Origin: Roseovarius sp. W115
GTDB taxonomy: Bacteria; Pseudomonadota; Alphaproteobacteria; Rhodobacterales; Rhodobacteraceae
Direction: 5' to 3'
Assembly: GCF_032842945.2 (NCBI RefSeq)
Contig: NZ_CP146607.1
Coordinates: forward strand, 40,240-104,239
DNA length: 64,000 bases
Both the position numbers and the translations under genes were made by a program. Below, piece by piece: positions 53,353-62,151 of the stretch; the first letter of the stretch is position 1, and the number at the start of each line of letters is the position of its first letter. The notes beneath the pieces were generated by a model. That model did no database searches, had not been told where the DNA came from, and saw nothing but the letters and a program-made list of their open reading frames with translations.

Positions 53353-53378
53353 CCCCGCTTCGGCGGGGTCTTTTTTTT
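53353..53378 (+). terminator. Rho-independent terminator
   Basis: Stem CCCCG CTTCGG CGGGG followed by eight T residues, ending the small-gene group. It is also close upstream of the PLP desulfhydrase-like gene at 53592, insulating it. Confidence 0.85.
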
Positions 53379-53591
53379 GAGAGGCCGTGAAGTTTGACCC
53401 CTATGTTCACGTAGATTGCCTATTCCGGCAGGATCTCCGACCCTTTCGGGTGAAGCAGCCCTTCATTCAGCACACGGCGAAATAGGAAAAAGAGCCCAAT
53501 TTGACCGATGCTGCGCTTTGCTCCAATGTCCGCTTTACTGGCTACTGAACTCGCAACCAACCCTGATTTCAATCGTTGGAAACCTCGAAGA

Positions 53592-54656
53592 ATGTATCAT
53601 CAGATTTCAAAGGAAGACTTAGCGCTTAGGCTAAGCAAGCTACCAAGGTTTTCACTGGCTCAGCTTCCAACACCACTTCAGCAACTAACGAACTTTGGGA
53701 CTACCTTTGGAGGACTTAACCTTTGGATGAAGCGGGATGACCTGTCTGGGCTGGAAGGTGGCGGAAACAAGACCCGAAAGCTCGAATTTGTTGTAGGCGA
53801 CGCAGTCCAACAAGGTTGTGACATGTTGGTGACCGTTGGCGCAATTCAATCCAACCACACGCGGCAAACCGCTGCATCGGCTGCAAAAGCCAATCTGAAA
53901 TGTGCACTGCTACATTGCGCTTGGACGAAAGACGCAGGACCACACTACCGCGAGATTGGAAATGTGTTGCTCAGTAGTCTTATGGGAGCTGAACTATATG
54001 TCGACGAAACCGAACGGCCTATCGAGGATCAGGGGCCGCTAGGTGCATTCATGGCGCATCTCACCGCGCAGGGTCATAGGCCTTACCTGATCCCGGGCGG
54101 TGCATCGGAGCACCCTTTGGGCAGCATGGGCTATATCAATTGCGCCTTGGAGATCGCAACGCAGACAGAGCAGTTAGGAATTGAATTTGACTATCTCGTT
54201 CACACAACCGGATCGAGCAGTACACAAGCGGGGTTGCTCGCAGGGTTCAAGGCCCTTGGTATCAAGACACACATCATCGGGGTTGCCGACGATGGTGAGA
54301 CACAGATCAAAACCAAGCGCGTTCGTGAGTTGGCCAATGAAGCTTTGCAAACACTAGAATTGCCGGCCTTGGTCAACGCCGAGGATGTGGAGGTAATCGC
54401 CTCCAACGATGCTGACTATGGGTATGCGGATTCTGCAATCAAAGAGGGTATACGTTTGATGGCAGCTAAAGAAGGGATTATCGCGGATCCCGTCTATGAG
54501 GGACGGGCAATTCGAGGGGTGATCGACCTCCAAGCGTCAGCACGTTTCCCTCCTGATGCAAAAGTCTTGCTAATGCATCTAGGAGGTTCACCGGCAATTC
54601 ATGCCTATGCCGGGCAGTTCGATACTGTGGAACTGACGCCATTCAGTGGTGACTGA
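53592..54656 (+). CDS. D-cysteine desulfhydrase / L-cysteate sulfo-lyase-like PLP enzyme
   Basis: About 354 residues from MYHQISKEDLALRL (frames reach further upstream without a clear start). Fold II PLP enzyme of the ACC deaminase/D-cysteine desulfhydrase family. WMKRDDLSGLEGGGNKTRKLEFVVGDAV has the PLP Lys (GGNKTRK), TVGAIQSNHTRQTAASAAK has the phosphate/Ser region, and TTGSSSTQAGLLAGFK binds the phosphate. D-cysteine desulfhydrase and L-cysteate sulfo-lyase (CuyA, known from roseobacters) are close relatives; I cannot separate them. In this context it could release sulfide or sulfite from a sulfur amino acid. Confidence 0.8.
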   Translation: MYHQISKEDLALRLSKLPRFSLAQLPTPLQQLTNFGTTFGGLNLWMKRDDLSGLEGGGNKTRKLEFVVGDAVQQGCDMLVTVGAIQSNHTRQTAASAAKANLKCALLHCAWTKDAGPHYREIGNVLLSSLMGAELYVDETERPIEDQGPLGAFMAHLTAQGHRPYLIPGGASEHPLGSMGYINCALEIATQTEQLGIEFDYLVHTTGSSSTQAGLLAGFKALGIKTHIIGVADDGETQIKTKRVRELANEALQTLELPALVNAEDVEVIASNDADYGYADSAIKEGIRLMAAKEGIIADPVYEGRAIRGVIDLQASARFPPDAKVLLMHLGGSPAIHAYAGQFDTVELTPFSGD

Positions 54657-55052
54657 CAGAAGCAGAGCGACACTTGGGTCAAACTGGACAAGCGGACGTT
54701 GGATAACTTGCGTAATATGTCTGGTTTGTTCCGCAAAGCGGTCGCGTGTTTGCAGTCGCAATGAATGTCTGCTTCGGTGATCTGAGGTTGTACCGATCGA
54801 TCGTTCTTTGCCCATGAACGCCGACTTCGACTTGTTACAGGTTGCTCATAGTGCCGGAGTTGCAAGGCATTCTTTTTGCAGGGCCTGCCCTGAACACTAA
54901 GGGCGGTTGCCAGAATTGTCCCCTGCCCTTCGGGCATTCCACGCGTAACATAATTCAGGCCTCTGCCCTTCTCCGCTCCGCCTTCGGTGTGTTCAGGCCG
55001 TAGGCCTTTGCACTCTAACCATCATTGCAGCACTAAATGAAGGAGCACAGCA
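54657..55052. other. Gene-free stretch before DUF736-like gene
   Basis: About 400 bases with no defensible open frame. There are short GC-rich inverted repeats (CTGCCCTTCGGGCA near 54925, CGGCCTTCGG-like stretches near 54985). The last bases carry the ribosome site (GAAGGAGCACAGC) of the gene at 55053. No recognised remnants. Confidence 0.5.
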
Positions 55053-55496
55053 ATGACCACCAACTGCATCAAATTCGAAGGTGCCGATATCAAGGCCGCC
55101 GGGGGTTTCGGTTCGATCTCCACCCTCACCGTCGGCATCGACATCATCGTCGAGCCTGTTGCCAGCGTCAATCCCATGGCTCCTACGCACCGCTTTTTCG
55201 GTCGTTCGCTACGTGGCCGATTGTTCGAAAGTGGCGGTATCTGGAAGAAGCGTCATCGTGAAAGCGGTGCTGACTATTTCACGCTGATAATCCGCGATTA
55301 CAGCTTCAACGCCGATCCCGGCAATGTTGCGAATCAGGAAGATGCCGTGCTTCAGGCAATGATTCTCTTGGGGGTCGAAAGAAGTCTGAGCACAGTTCCC
55401 GGCGGGGCAATCTGCCTCGCTGGGGGGTTTACAGCTGTAAACTTGCATGGTTTGATGGACAGCGAATATAGTCCAATCTGCCAACTTAGACACTAA
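55053..55496 (+). CDS. DUF736-like protein with altered C-terminus
   Basis: A 147-residue protein whose first 100 residues follow the DUF736 pattern: KFEGADIKAAGGFGSISTLTVGIDIIVEPV, then HRFFGRSLRGRLFESGGIWKKRHRESGADYFTLIIRDYSFNADPG. DUF736 genes are frequent on alphaproteobacterial plasmids and usually encode about 100-130 residues. After about residue 105 the sequence becomes unlike the family (LSTVPGGAICLAGGFTAVNLHGLMDSEYSPICQLRH). The first parS palindrome lies in that tail. The tail may be read from non-coding DNA after a frameshift. Confidence 0.6.
   Translation: MTTNCIKFEGADIKAAGGFGSISTLTVGIDIIVEPVASVNPMAPTHRFFGRSLRGRLFESGGIWKKRHRESGADYFTLIIRDYSFNADPGNVANQEDAVLQAMILLGVERSLSTVPGGAICLAGGFTAVNLHGLMDSEYSPICQLRH
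55427..55442. other. parS partition site 1
   Basis: GTTTACAGCTGTAAAC, a perfect 16-bp palindrome that fits the repABC parS consensus GTTNNNNGCNNNNAAC. The RepB protein should bind it. About 150 bases before repA. Confidence 0.85.
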
Positions 55497-55589
55497 ATAG
55501 GCGAAAATTCTTGACTTAAGTGGGTGAATCACACCTTTTATCCCCAAGTGGCGCGTAAAAAGCCACATGTTTGAATTTGGGGCAACCAC

Positions 55590-56774
55590 ATGATTCCAGT
55601 GACACCGCTTAATACCGAAAGACCATCAGCCCTCGCAACCGAAATTTCCGAACGGCTGAACGCAGCGATCAGAGAACACCTTCTTGCAGCTTTCGCACCA
55701 GACAACACCAAGTCGTTGCGTGCCTTCTCCGCTCCGGAGGTCGCTGAGTTGTTGGGAGTATCTGGCCAGTTCATGCGCAAAGTGCACGCCGAGGGAACGG
55801 TTCCTGAGCCAAGCGACATCCGTGGTGGCCGCCGGTATTACTTCGCCCAAGAGATTTGGAACGCCCGAGAGATCCTTGAGCGCTCGTCTCGTACGAAAGG
55901 CCGGTACGTGCCCTGCCGTTCCCCTGCAGAGAAGCTCCAGGTTTGGCAGCTGATGAATTTCAAAGGAGGCAGCAGTAAAAGTACCACGACCATTCACCTT
56001 GCCCATTTTTTTGCGCTACGTGGCTACAGGGTACTCGCTGTGGACCTTGACCCGCAAGGCTCGCTTACATCAATGTGCGGGATTAGTCCGGAGATCGAGT
56101 TTGATGGTCTGACGATCTACGATGCAATTCGTTATGATGATCCGGTGGACATGGCGGAGGTCGTGCAGCCAACCTATTTCCCGGGGCTATCAATCGCTCC
56201 GTCGCGGCTGATCCTTTCCGAGTTTGAAACGGAATCTGCGGTTCATTCGAACCCGGACCACCCTTTTTTCACACGTATTCGGAATGCACTTGCTCAGGTA
56301 GAAGGCGATTTTGATTTGGTTCTCGTGGATAGTCCGCCGCAGCTTGGTTTCCTGACAATTGCAGGTATGGCGGCAGCGAGTTCGCTGCTTGTGCCCCTCA
56401 CCCCATCCATGTTGGACGTGTCGTCCACAGCTCAGTTTCTCGAACTTGCGGGAGCCTACATGGGGGTGATCGAAGACGCGGGTGCTAGCCTGCAATATGA
56501 TCACTTCAAGTTTTTGATCACCCGTGACGAACCAACCGATGTACCTTCGCAGCAGCTCACATCCTTCATGCGCGCCTTATTCCAAGATCGGGTTATGTCA
56601 GCGACGGCGTTGAAGAGCACAGCAATCAGCGATGCTACGATGCTCAAGCAGTCGATCTATGAGGTCGTTCGTTCCGAGATGACGCGAGCGACATACGATC
56701 GTGCCAAGGGTTCTATGGATGCCGTTGGAGAAGAAGTCGAGATCATGATCCATCAAGCATGGGGACGTTCATAA
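55590..56774 (+). CDS. repA: Plasmid partition ATPase RepA (ParA type)
   Basis: A 394-residue protein with the repABC RepA layout. An N-terminal helix-turn-helix (FSAPEVAELLGVSGQFMRKVHAEG, about 45-70) for autoregulation is followed by the ParA ATPase with deviant Walker A NFKGGSSKSTTTIHLA (about 125-140). The Walker A' region is VLAVDLDPQGSLT and the Walker B region is FDLVLVDSPPQLGFLTIAG. RepA segregates the plasmid and represses the operon together with RepB. The stop overlaps the repB start by one base (TAATG). Confidence 0.95.
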   Translation: MIPVTPLNTERPSALATEISERLNAAIREHLLAAFAPDNTKSLRAFSAPEVAELLGVSGQFMRKVHAEGTVPEPSDIRGGRRYYFAQEIWNAREILERSSRTKGRYVPCRSPAEKLQVWQLMNFKGGSSKSTTTIHLAHFFALRGYRVLAVDLDPQGSLTSMCGISPEIEFDGLTIYDAIRYDDPVDMAEVVQPTYFPGLSIAPSRLILSEFETESAVHSNPDHPFFTRIRNALAQVEGDFDLVLVDSPPQLGFLTIAGMAAASSLLVPLTPSMLDVSSTAQFLELAGAYMGVIEDAGASLQYDHFKFLITRDEPTDVPSQQLTSFMRALFQDRVMSATALKSTAISDATMLKQSIYEVVRSEMTRATYDRAKGSMDAVGEEVEIMIHQAWGRS

Positions 56775-57741
56775 TGGCCAGGAAATCACTCCAAGAAATG
56801 TCCGGCATCGCTAGTACGATTGCGCGGTCCGGCGCAAAGCCAGCGGACAAAATAGCAAAGACAAGTGCTCCGGCTCTTGGTGCGCTGCAGGGGTCACTTG
56901 CCGCAATTCGTGAAATTGATCCGGATCTCATAGATGATTGGGGGCCTATCGACCGGCTCAACGAGTTTACAGTTGTAAACTCTGAGGATGACGGCGAAGG
57001 TTTTGATGCTCTCAAGAACAGCATTCAGGAAGGTGGACAACAGGTCCCAATCCTTGTTCGAAAAGCGAAGTCTGAGGGCCGATATGAGGCTATCTATGGT
57101 CGACGGCGACTAAGAGCCTGTCGGGAACTTGGCATCAAAGTTCGCGCCAATGTTCAAGACATAGATGACCAAACTGCGCTGCTCGCAAAAGGTTTAGAAA
57201 ACGCCGCTCGCCGCAACCTTTCGTTCTACGAAAAAGCGCGATTTGCAGAGGCAATCCTTGAGGCTGGTCACGCTACCCCTATGGTGCGGCAGGTTTTGAG
57301 CCTATCCGCCTCGGGTCTCTCGCATTTGATGAAAGTGATTCAAAACGTACCGGTCAAAGTAGGTGATCTTATCGGGGCTGCTCCGAAATCTGGTAGACCC
57401 AAATGGACCGCACTTGCGGAGTTTTTCATCTCAAAAAACTCACAGAGAAGGCAGCCATTTCCATTCTGCAGAAGTGCGGAAAGGAAGTCAGTTCTGATGA
57501 TCGACTGGATTTGGTGTTGAAAGAAGCTTCCAAGCGAGGTGCGAGGCAAGGCAGTGGCTCCTCGGAGGTGACACCGGTTGAGGGTGTGACGATCAAGACA
57601 CGACGCGGATCGATATCGATGTTGGCCAAGAAATCGGGTGCTAACGCGAAGTTTGCGGAATGGCTCGACGACAACCTGGCTGAAATCATGAAGAAATCCT
57701 ACGCCGAGTTTACAGCTGTAAACCGGACGGATGAGAACTGA
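56774..57741 (+). CDS. repB: Plasmid partition protein RepB, split by -1 frame change
   Basis: ParB-type protein starting MARKSLQEMSGIASTIARSG. The nuclease-fold core (GGQQVPILVRKAKSEGRYEAIYGRRRLRACRELGIKV) and helix-turn-helix (LSASGLSHLMKVIQNVPV) lie in the first frame. It goes out of frame after PKWTALAEFFISK and would stop at 57520. The C-terminal part continues in the -1 frame as KLTEKAAISILQKCGKEVSSD to 57741. The change occurs at A_AAA_AAC (57433-57439), a canonical slippery heptamer in the correct register. Either one A was lost from a run, or ribosomal slippage makes full-length RepB (about 322 residues). Two parS sites lie inside it. Confidence 0.85.
56965..56980. other. parS partition site 2
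   Basis: GTTTACAGTTGTAAAC, one base from the perfect palindrome of sites 1 and 3 (centre GT in place of GC). It lies inside the repB coding region. Confidence 0.75.
57708..57723. other. parS partition site 3
   Basis: GTTTACAGCTGTAAAC, identical to site 1, at the end of the repB reading frame and just ahead of the repB-repC intergenic region. Confidence 0.85.
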
Positions 57742-57767
57742 GGACGAGCAGAAAGGAGGAAGGCGAG

Positions 57768-57832
57768 CAAAGAAAACCCCCGAAACCGGAGCTTCGAGGG
57801 CTGCTGCGCAGAGCGCAATTCTTAGATTAGAC
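57768..57832 (-). ncRNA. ctRNA antisense regulator of repC
   Basis: In the repB-repC gap the minus strand has -35 TTGTGT (complement at 57862-57867), a 17-base spacer and -10 TAGATT (57839-57844). About 50 bases on, a terminator-like stem (CCCTCGAA / TTCGGGGG) is followed by TTTTCTTT. repABC plasmids carry exactly such a small counter-transcribed RNA here, controlling repC and incompatibility. Ends estimated to a few bases. Confidence 0.75.
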
Positions 57833-57981
57833 ACCTAGAATCTAGCAGTCACCGAATCATCACACAAGAGAAAACGCTCCTGAGCGAATAGGTTTTCTTT
57901 GTCTGCTGGCAAAAAATGAAAAAATTCAACGATGCTCCGCACGGAGCGACTGGGACAGGCATGCCTCAGAACGGGGAAGGT

Positions 57982-59277
57982 ATGTCCAACATCAACCAAT
58001 CTTCGGGATGGCGTAAAGCAACGGCCGGACTCGCCGTCGCTGAGCAACTTGCCCAAGCCGGTGAACGGGTAGCTGTACCCAAAACACAGGCCTTTGTGGC
58101 CGTGAAGCGCGTGGGCGCTCATATTGGCCTCAAGGCCGGCGACATGCTGCTTCTGGATACGCTTGGGGCCTTCACACAGGCCCAGGACTGGGAAGAGGGG
58201 CGTCGTCCGATCGTTTGGGCGTCCAATGCCTATCTGATGGAGCAAACAGGCTTCTCGCTCTCGGCGCTCAAACGCCACGCACGACGCCTGGCCGAGATCG
58301 GCGTGATCTCCTTCAAGGACAGCCCCAATGGCAAACGCTGGGGCCGCCGGGACGCGGACGGCGTGATCATCGAGGCCTATGGCTTCGATCTGTCGCCGCT
58401 ATCGGCTCGCGTCGAAGAGTTCGAGCAGCTCCAAGCCGAATTGCAGGCCGAGCGTGAGCTCTGCCAGCGCCTGAAGCGCCAGGTCACGGTTGCGCGCCGG
58501 ATGATCCGCGCGCGGATCGAGTCAGCCGTCAGCGGCGCGCTGAGAGGTCCGTGGGCGCAGTTCACCGACCACTTCGAAGAGCTCCTGGACCGCCTGCCAC
58601 GCCGCATTGTGGCCTCTGAGACGCTCGAACGCCTCCTGGCCTGGTTTAGGGAACTCCAAGAACGCGTCGAGGCGGCTTACCTCAAGGCAACGCGGGCAAA
58701 TGTGGTTGTGGAAAACGCGGCTGAAACCAGCGAACAAGTTACTGAACAGACTCAAGAAATGAACCCCAGGGAGGACATTTCTGACCCTCATATACTAATT
58801 ACAAACCAACTTAATCCTGTAACCTGTAAATGCTCTAAAAAAGAGAACGCGGCGGGCGTAGTGCCCAATGCGATACCGGAAGAGCAAGTGGATAGGGAGT
58901 TGGAAGATTGGGTGGACGAAACCCGCAAGAAACGCGGTGCAGCGCTTGATTTGCCGACAGTGATGCAGGCTTGTCCCGAATTCGCGACTTGGGCACGCAA
59001 CATGGGCGGGTATTTGAAGGATTGGGGCGATCTGCACCGGGTTGCCGTGCAGCTGAGACCGATGATTGGCGTCTCGGAGCATGCCTGGAACCTCGCGCAA
59101 GACAGACTTGGGCCTCAAATCGCCACGGCAGCGCTGGTTCTTACCTTCGACAAGCATTGCGCCGGTGAAGTGGCTTCTCCCGGCGGCTATCTGCGAGGGA
59201 TTGTCCAAAAAGCCGGGGCAGGGGAGTTGCATCTTGAGCGCAGCTTCTATGGCAGGCTCAGCGGACAGGCGGCGTAA
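57982..59277 (+). CDS. repC: Replication initiator RepC
   Basis: About 431 residues from MSNINQSSGWRKATAGLAVA, which has GGGGAAGG upstream; a frame reaching 57916 lacks a ribosome site. RepC hallmarks are the winged-helix region PIVWASNAYLMEQTGFSLSALKRHARRLAEIGVISFKDSPNGKRWGRR (about 75-125) and a coiled central part. The C-terminal domain is VMQACPEFATWARNMGGYLKDWGDLHRVAVQLRPMIGVSEHAW. It is the initiator of the plasmid, usually acting in cis. An AT-rich stretch at 58783-58846 inside the gene is the probable origin. Confidence 0.92.
   Translation: MSNINQSSGWRKATAGLAVAEQLAQAGERVAVPKTQAFVAVKRVGAHIGLKAGDMLLLDTLGAFTQAQDWEEGRRPIVWASNAYLMEQTGFSLSALKRHARRLAEIGVISFKDSPNGKRWGRRDADGVIIEAYGFDLSPLSARVEEFEQLQAELQAERELCQRLKRQVTVARRMIRARIESAVSGALRGPWAQFTDHFEELLDRLPRRIVASETLERLLAWFRELQERVEAAYLKATRANVVVENAAETSEQVTEQTQEMNPREDISDPHILITNQLNPVTCKCSKKENAAGVVPNAIPEEQVDRELEDWVDETRKKRGAALDLPTVMQACPEFATWARNMGGYLKDWGDLHRVAVQLRPMIGVSEHAWNLAQDRLGPQIATAALVLTFDKHCAGEVASPGGYLRGIVQKAGAGELHLERSFYGRLSGQAA
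58783..58846. other. Putative oriV within repC
   Basis: A conspicuous AT-rich stretch (CCTCATATACTAATTACAAA and on) in a GC-rich gene, located between the N- and C-terminal domains of RepC. In repABC plasmids the origin lies within repC in a region of this kind. Assignment by position and composition only. Confidence 0.55.
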
Positions 59278-59289
59278 TGGGGCAGCGGA

Positions 59290-60423
59290 TCAGAGCCCCG
59301 CGGCCTTGGTCAGGTTCACCCGGAACCGGTCCCGGCGGCGCTGGTAGCGGCGGGTCATTTCCGCCGAGGCGTGCCCGAGCTGCTTCTGGACATAACGTTC
59401 GTCGGCTTCCGCTGAACTGGCCAGACCCGCGCGCAATGAGTGGCCGGAAAACTGCGCCAGGCGGTCTTTCTCGGGCAGCTCGGCGCGGATGCCGGATTTC
59501 AACACGGTGGTTTTGATGAGACGGGCGACATGTTTGTCCGATAGACGCGCTTCCAGGGCCATTTTGCCGTTGCGCGAGGTGCGCACGAAGACCGGCCCGA
59601 AGTCGATCTTCGCAAAGTGCAGCCATTGCTCGAGCGCATGGACCGGGCAGGTTTGTTCCGAGGATCCACGTCCGATTTCCACCTCGCGCCAACCGGTCTT
59701 TGCGTTCAGCGTCAGAACCGCGCCGTCGTCCAGGATTTCAATCCAGCCGCCAGAATCCGGGGTGTCGTCTTTCCCGACATCAAGGCTGACGATTTCGCTA
59801 CGCCGCAGTCCGCCGGCATATCCGAGCAGCAGGATTGCCCGGTCCCTGAGTCCACGCAGATCGAAACCCAGGGTGGCGACCATGGCGAGGATATCCTCGG
59901 GCAGGATAGCCTCTTTCTGTACTGGCGGGCGCGCATGCTTGCGCTTGATTCCAGCCAGCACGGTGGCGATGTGGCGGTCCTTGCGATCGAGTGAAAACCC
60001 ACGCTGCGCATAGTTCCAGGCTAGGCCGGACAGGCGGCGGTCTATGGTGCTCACTGAAAGGGCAGGGGATCCATTGGTCGGCGCGGCCAGGTCGGTCAGA
60101 TAAAGTCCGATCATCTCCGGTGACGGGGGCAGGGGATCCGTTCCCTTCAGCCTGCACCAGCGTGCGAAGTGCTTCCAATCGGCGGCGTAGGCCTTATTGG
60201 TGTTCTCGGCCGTCGAGGCCACCGCGTAGTCCCGGGCGGTGTCTACCAGCCGATCGAGGTTGCCGGACCCTGCCACATGGGAAGGGAGAGTCAGAGTCTC
60301 GCCAGTAGGCGGGTCTCTCTCGTCGCTTTCGTTGGGTGGAGGCCCAGCTTTTGGCTCTGAGCGCGATTTCTCGATGTTTCCTGACATGTCGCTGAGTATA
60401 TTCTTTAACGTCCGATAAGGCAA
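59290..60423 (-). CDS. Tyrosine recombinase/integrase
   Basis: A 377-residue site-specific recombinase with an N-terminal SAM-like DNA-binding domain (VDTARDYAVASTAENTNKAYAADWKHFARWCRL, about 60-95) and a catalytic domain. Active residues visible are Arg in GYAGGLRRSEIVSLDV, HxxR in SGHSLRAGLAS, His in QLGHASAEM and Tyr in TRRYQRRRDRF. Convergent with repC across only 13 bases. It could resolve plasmid multimers or move DNA; the attachment site was not identified. Confidence 0.88.
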   Translation of the reverse strand: MPYRTLKNILSDMSGNIEKSRSEPKAGPPPNESDERDPPTGETLTLPSHVAGSGNLDRLVDTARDYAVASTAENTNKAYAADWKHFARWCRLKGTDPLPPSPEMIGLYLTDLAAPTNGSPALSVSTIDRRLSGLAWNYAQRGFSLDRKDRHIATVLAGIKRKHARPPVQKEAILPEDILAMVATLGFDLRGLRDRAILLLGYAGGLRRSEIVSLDVGKDDTPDSGGWIEILDDGAVLTLNAKTGWREVEIGRGSSEQTCPVHALEQWLHFAKIDFGPVFVRTSRNGKMALEARLSDKHVARLIKTTVLKSGIRAELPEKDRLAQFSGHSLRAGLASSAEADERYVQKQLGHASAEMTRRYQRRRDRFRVNLTKAAGL

Positions 60424-60512
60424 ACTTATTGGACATAGCAGAACACTGCAGGGTGGGGCGGTTTATGCACTATATGGTAGGCAAAAGCGCCGTGACAGGA
60501 TAGTGTTGTGGT

Positions 60513-61466
60513 ATGACCTATCAGTCCACGACCATCTCTAACGACTTAGATACCCTACCGAAGCTGCCTTCGTGGGTCACCTCCGGGCGTGCGGAAACCC
60601 TTGAAACTGTGGCTTTTCGGTCTGGCGCGGCGCTGACGGTGCTTGATCAGCTCGTAAGTGATCAACGTCATGGCGTGCCGGTCAAACTGCTCGCGAACCG
60701 GCTGGCCCTGAGCGCGGCGACGGCGACGTCAAAACTGGAAGGACGGCTGGCGCGAGAGGCGGATATTCGCGACGCCTACCACCTGACGCCGTCGGGCGAA
60801 GCGCGCGGCCCGGATGGCGATCTGTTGGCGTTCTGGCGCGAAGGTGCACGCTTGCGGGCAGGCGGGGCCGGAGAGACCGCCGACTTCGTTGATGCGGACT
60901 TCGCGGGCGAAGTGGACGTCTGGCTTGATGCGGGTTTAGAGCGGGCCAGGACCCATGGGCCGTTGGCCGGATGTGTGGCTGTTCTTCGTTTCGTTCTGGA
61001 GGCCGATGACCGAGCCGAGCGGGTTGCCTGTTTGTTGTCTGATATCGTCCTTGCACGTGCGCTGAACTGGAAAATCGTGTTGCCGATCACGGCACAGCAC
61101 CTGACCAAGACGGCGCTGCGGGACCTGGTCGCAGAAGGGCAGGAGGCCGAGCTAGTGGCGCAGACACGGATCCTGGAGTCCATCGAAGAGAAGATCCGAC
61201 TTGCGCGGGACCTAGCCCGTCGCGCCGAAGCGCTTCGTGCTGTGGCTCCAAAACTCCGGTCGAAAGGATCGGACGCTGCCGTCGACCTGTTCTTGGCCGA
61301 GGCTGCCGTGGCCCCGGCGTCGATGCTTTCACCGCATGTCCAAGGGACCACCATTCCGATGACCGACCGCGCGGCGCGGCGGTTCTGCGATCGGCTTGTC
61401 GAGCTCGGGGTTGCAAAAGAGCTGACCGGTCGCCCGACGTTCCGGCTCTACGGGATTGCGCCATGA
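60513..61466 (+). CDS. DUF1403 family protein
   Basis: A 317-residue protein, mostly helical, of the DUF1403 type: LVSDQRHGVPVKLLANRLALSAATATSKLEGRLAREADIRDAYHLTPSGE, then ADRAERVACLLSDIVLARALNWKIVLPITAQHLTKTALRDLV. Function unknown. It overlaps the scpB-like gene (ATGA) and is divergent from the integrase, suggesting a conserved plasmid pair linked to DNA maintenance. Confidence 0.78.
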   Translation: MTYQSTTISNDLDTLPKLPSWVTSGRAETLETVAFRSGAALTVLDQLVSDQRHGVPVKLLANRLALSAATATSKLEGRLAREADIRDAYHLTPSGEARGPDGDLLAFWREGARLRAGGAGETADFVDADFAGEVDVWLDAGLERARTHGPLAGCVAVLRFVLEADDRAERVACLLSDIVLARALNWKIVLPITAQHLTKTALRDLVAEGQEAELVAQTRILESIEEKIRLARDLARRAEALRAVAPKLRSKGSDAAVDLFLAEAAVAPASMLSPHVQGTTIPMTDRAARRFCDRLVELGVAKELTGRPTFRLYGIAP

Positions 61467-62092
61467 GTGTTGCTGCCAAAAGGAAGTTTGCCGACGAAGA
61501 CGCAGCGGTCTTCGACCGCGAACTCGACGAGCTGCCGCAGGATCTGCGCTGGCGCGAATGGATGGGGCGGATCGAGGCTGTGTTGTTTGCCAGCGCGACA
61601 CCGGTGGGTCGCGACGACCTAGCGCGCGTGGTGGGGCACGGGGTCTCCGTCGAGATACTGATCGACGACATCCAGGCCGAACTCTCTGGGCGCCCATACG
61701 AGCTCGCCCAGGTAGCGGGCGGCTGGATGTTCCGCACCCGGACCCAGTTCGCCGATGCCATCAAGGCGGCCGCCGATCTTGGAGACCAGGCGCTCGCCTT
61801 CACAGAGATGGAGATGGGTGTGCTCTGCGCCATCGCCTACCACCAGCCGATTGACCGGGCGGGATTGAAGGACATCTTCGGCAAAGAGGTCAGTCGAGAT
61901 CTGCTGGCACGGCTGCGCTACAAAGACTTGATCGCGAGCGGCCCACGTTCACCGCGGCCGGGCGCGCCGCATACCTTCGTGACGACGGAGACGTTTTTGG
62001 TGACGTTTGATTTGCAGACATTGCGCGACCTGCCAGAGTTGGATTTGGGTGTTGGAAACGCAGATGAGGCGACACAGACAGTTCAAGTCTGA
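61463..62092 (+). CDS. scpB: ScpB-like protein
   Basis: A 209-residue protein with two winged-helix segments of the ScpB type: WMGRIEAVLFASATPVGRDDLARVVGHGVSVEILIDDIQAEL and ALAFTEMEMGVLCAIAYHQPIDRAGLKDIFGKEV. ScpB is a kleisin-associated subunit of SMC condensin. It is coded on the plasmid next to DUF1403 without smc or scpA here, so it may serve plasmid segregation or act as an accessory regulator. Start overlaps the previous gene. Confidence 0.82.
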   Translation: MSVAAKRKFADEDAAVFDRELDELPQDLRWREWMGRIEAVLFASATPVGRDDLARVVGHGVSVEILIDDIQAELSGRPYELAQVAGGWMFRTRTQFADAIKAAADLGDQALAFTEMEMGVLCAIAYHQPIDRAGLKDIFGKEVSRDLLARLRYKDLIASGPRSPRPGAPHTFVTTETFLVTFDLQTLRDLPELDLGVGNADEATQTVQV

Positions 62093-62101
62093 AGCTCTTC
62101 G

Positions 62102-62138
62102 CTTTCAATTGGTCGGGCTTTGACTTTCAATCAGTCGG
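62102..62138 (+). repeat. Direct repeat pair
   Basis: CTTTCAATTGGTCGG (62102-62116) and CTTTCAATCAGTCGG (62124-62138), 13 of 15 bases equal, period 22. Just after the scpB-like stop and before the 24-bp repeats. Function unknown; could be part of the same regulatory region. Confidence 0.5.
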
Positions 62139-62151
62139 AGATGTGAGCAGG

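Noticed and set aside
54993..55190. Minus-strand frame opposite the DUF736-like gene
   Set aside because: Asp/Gly-rich shadow without a start context; the plus strand has a good ribosome site and family pattern.
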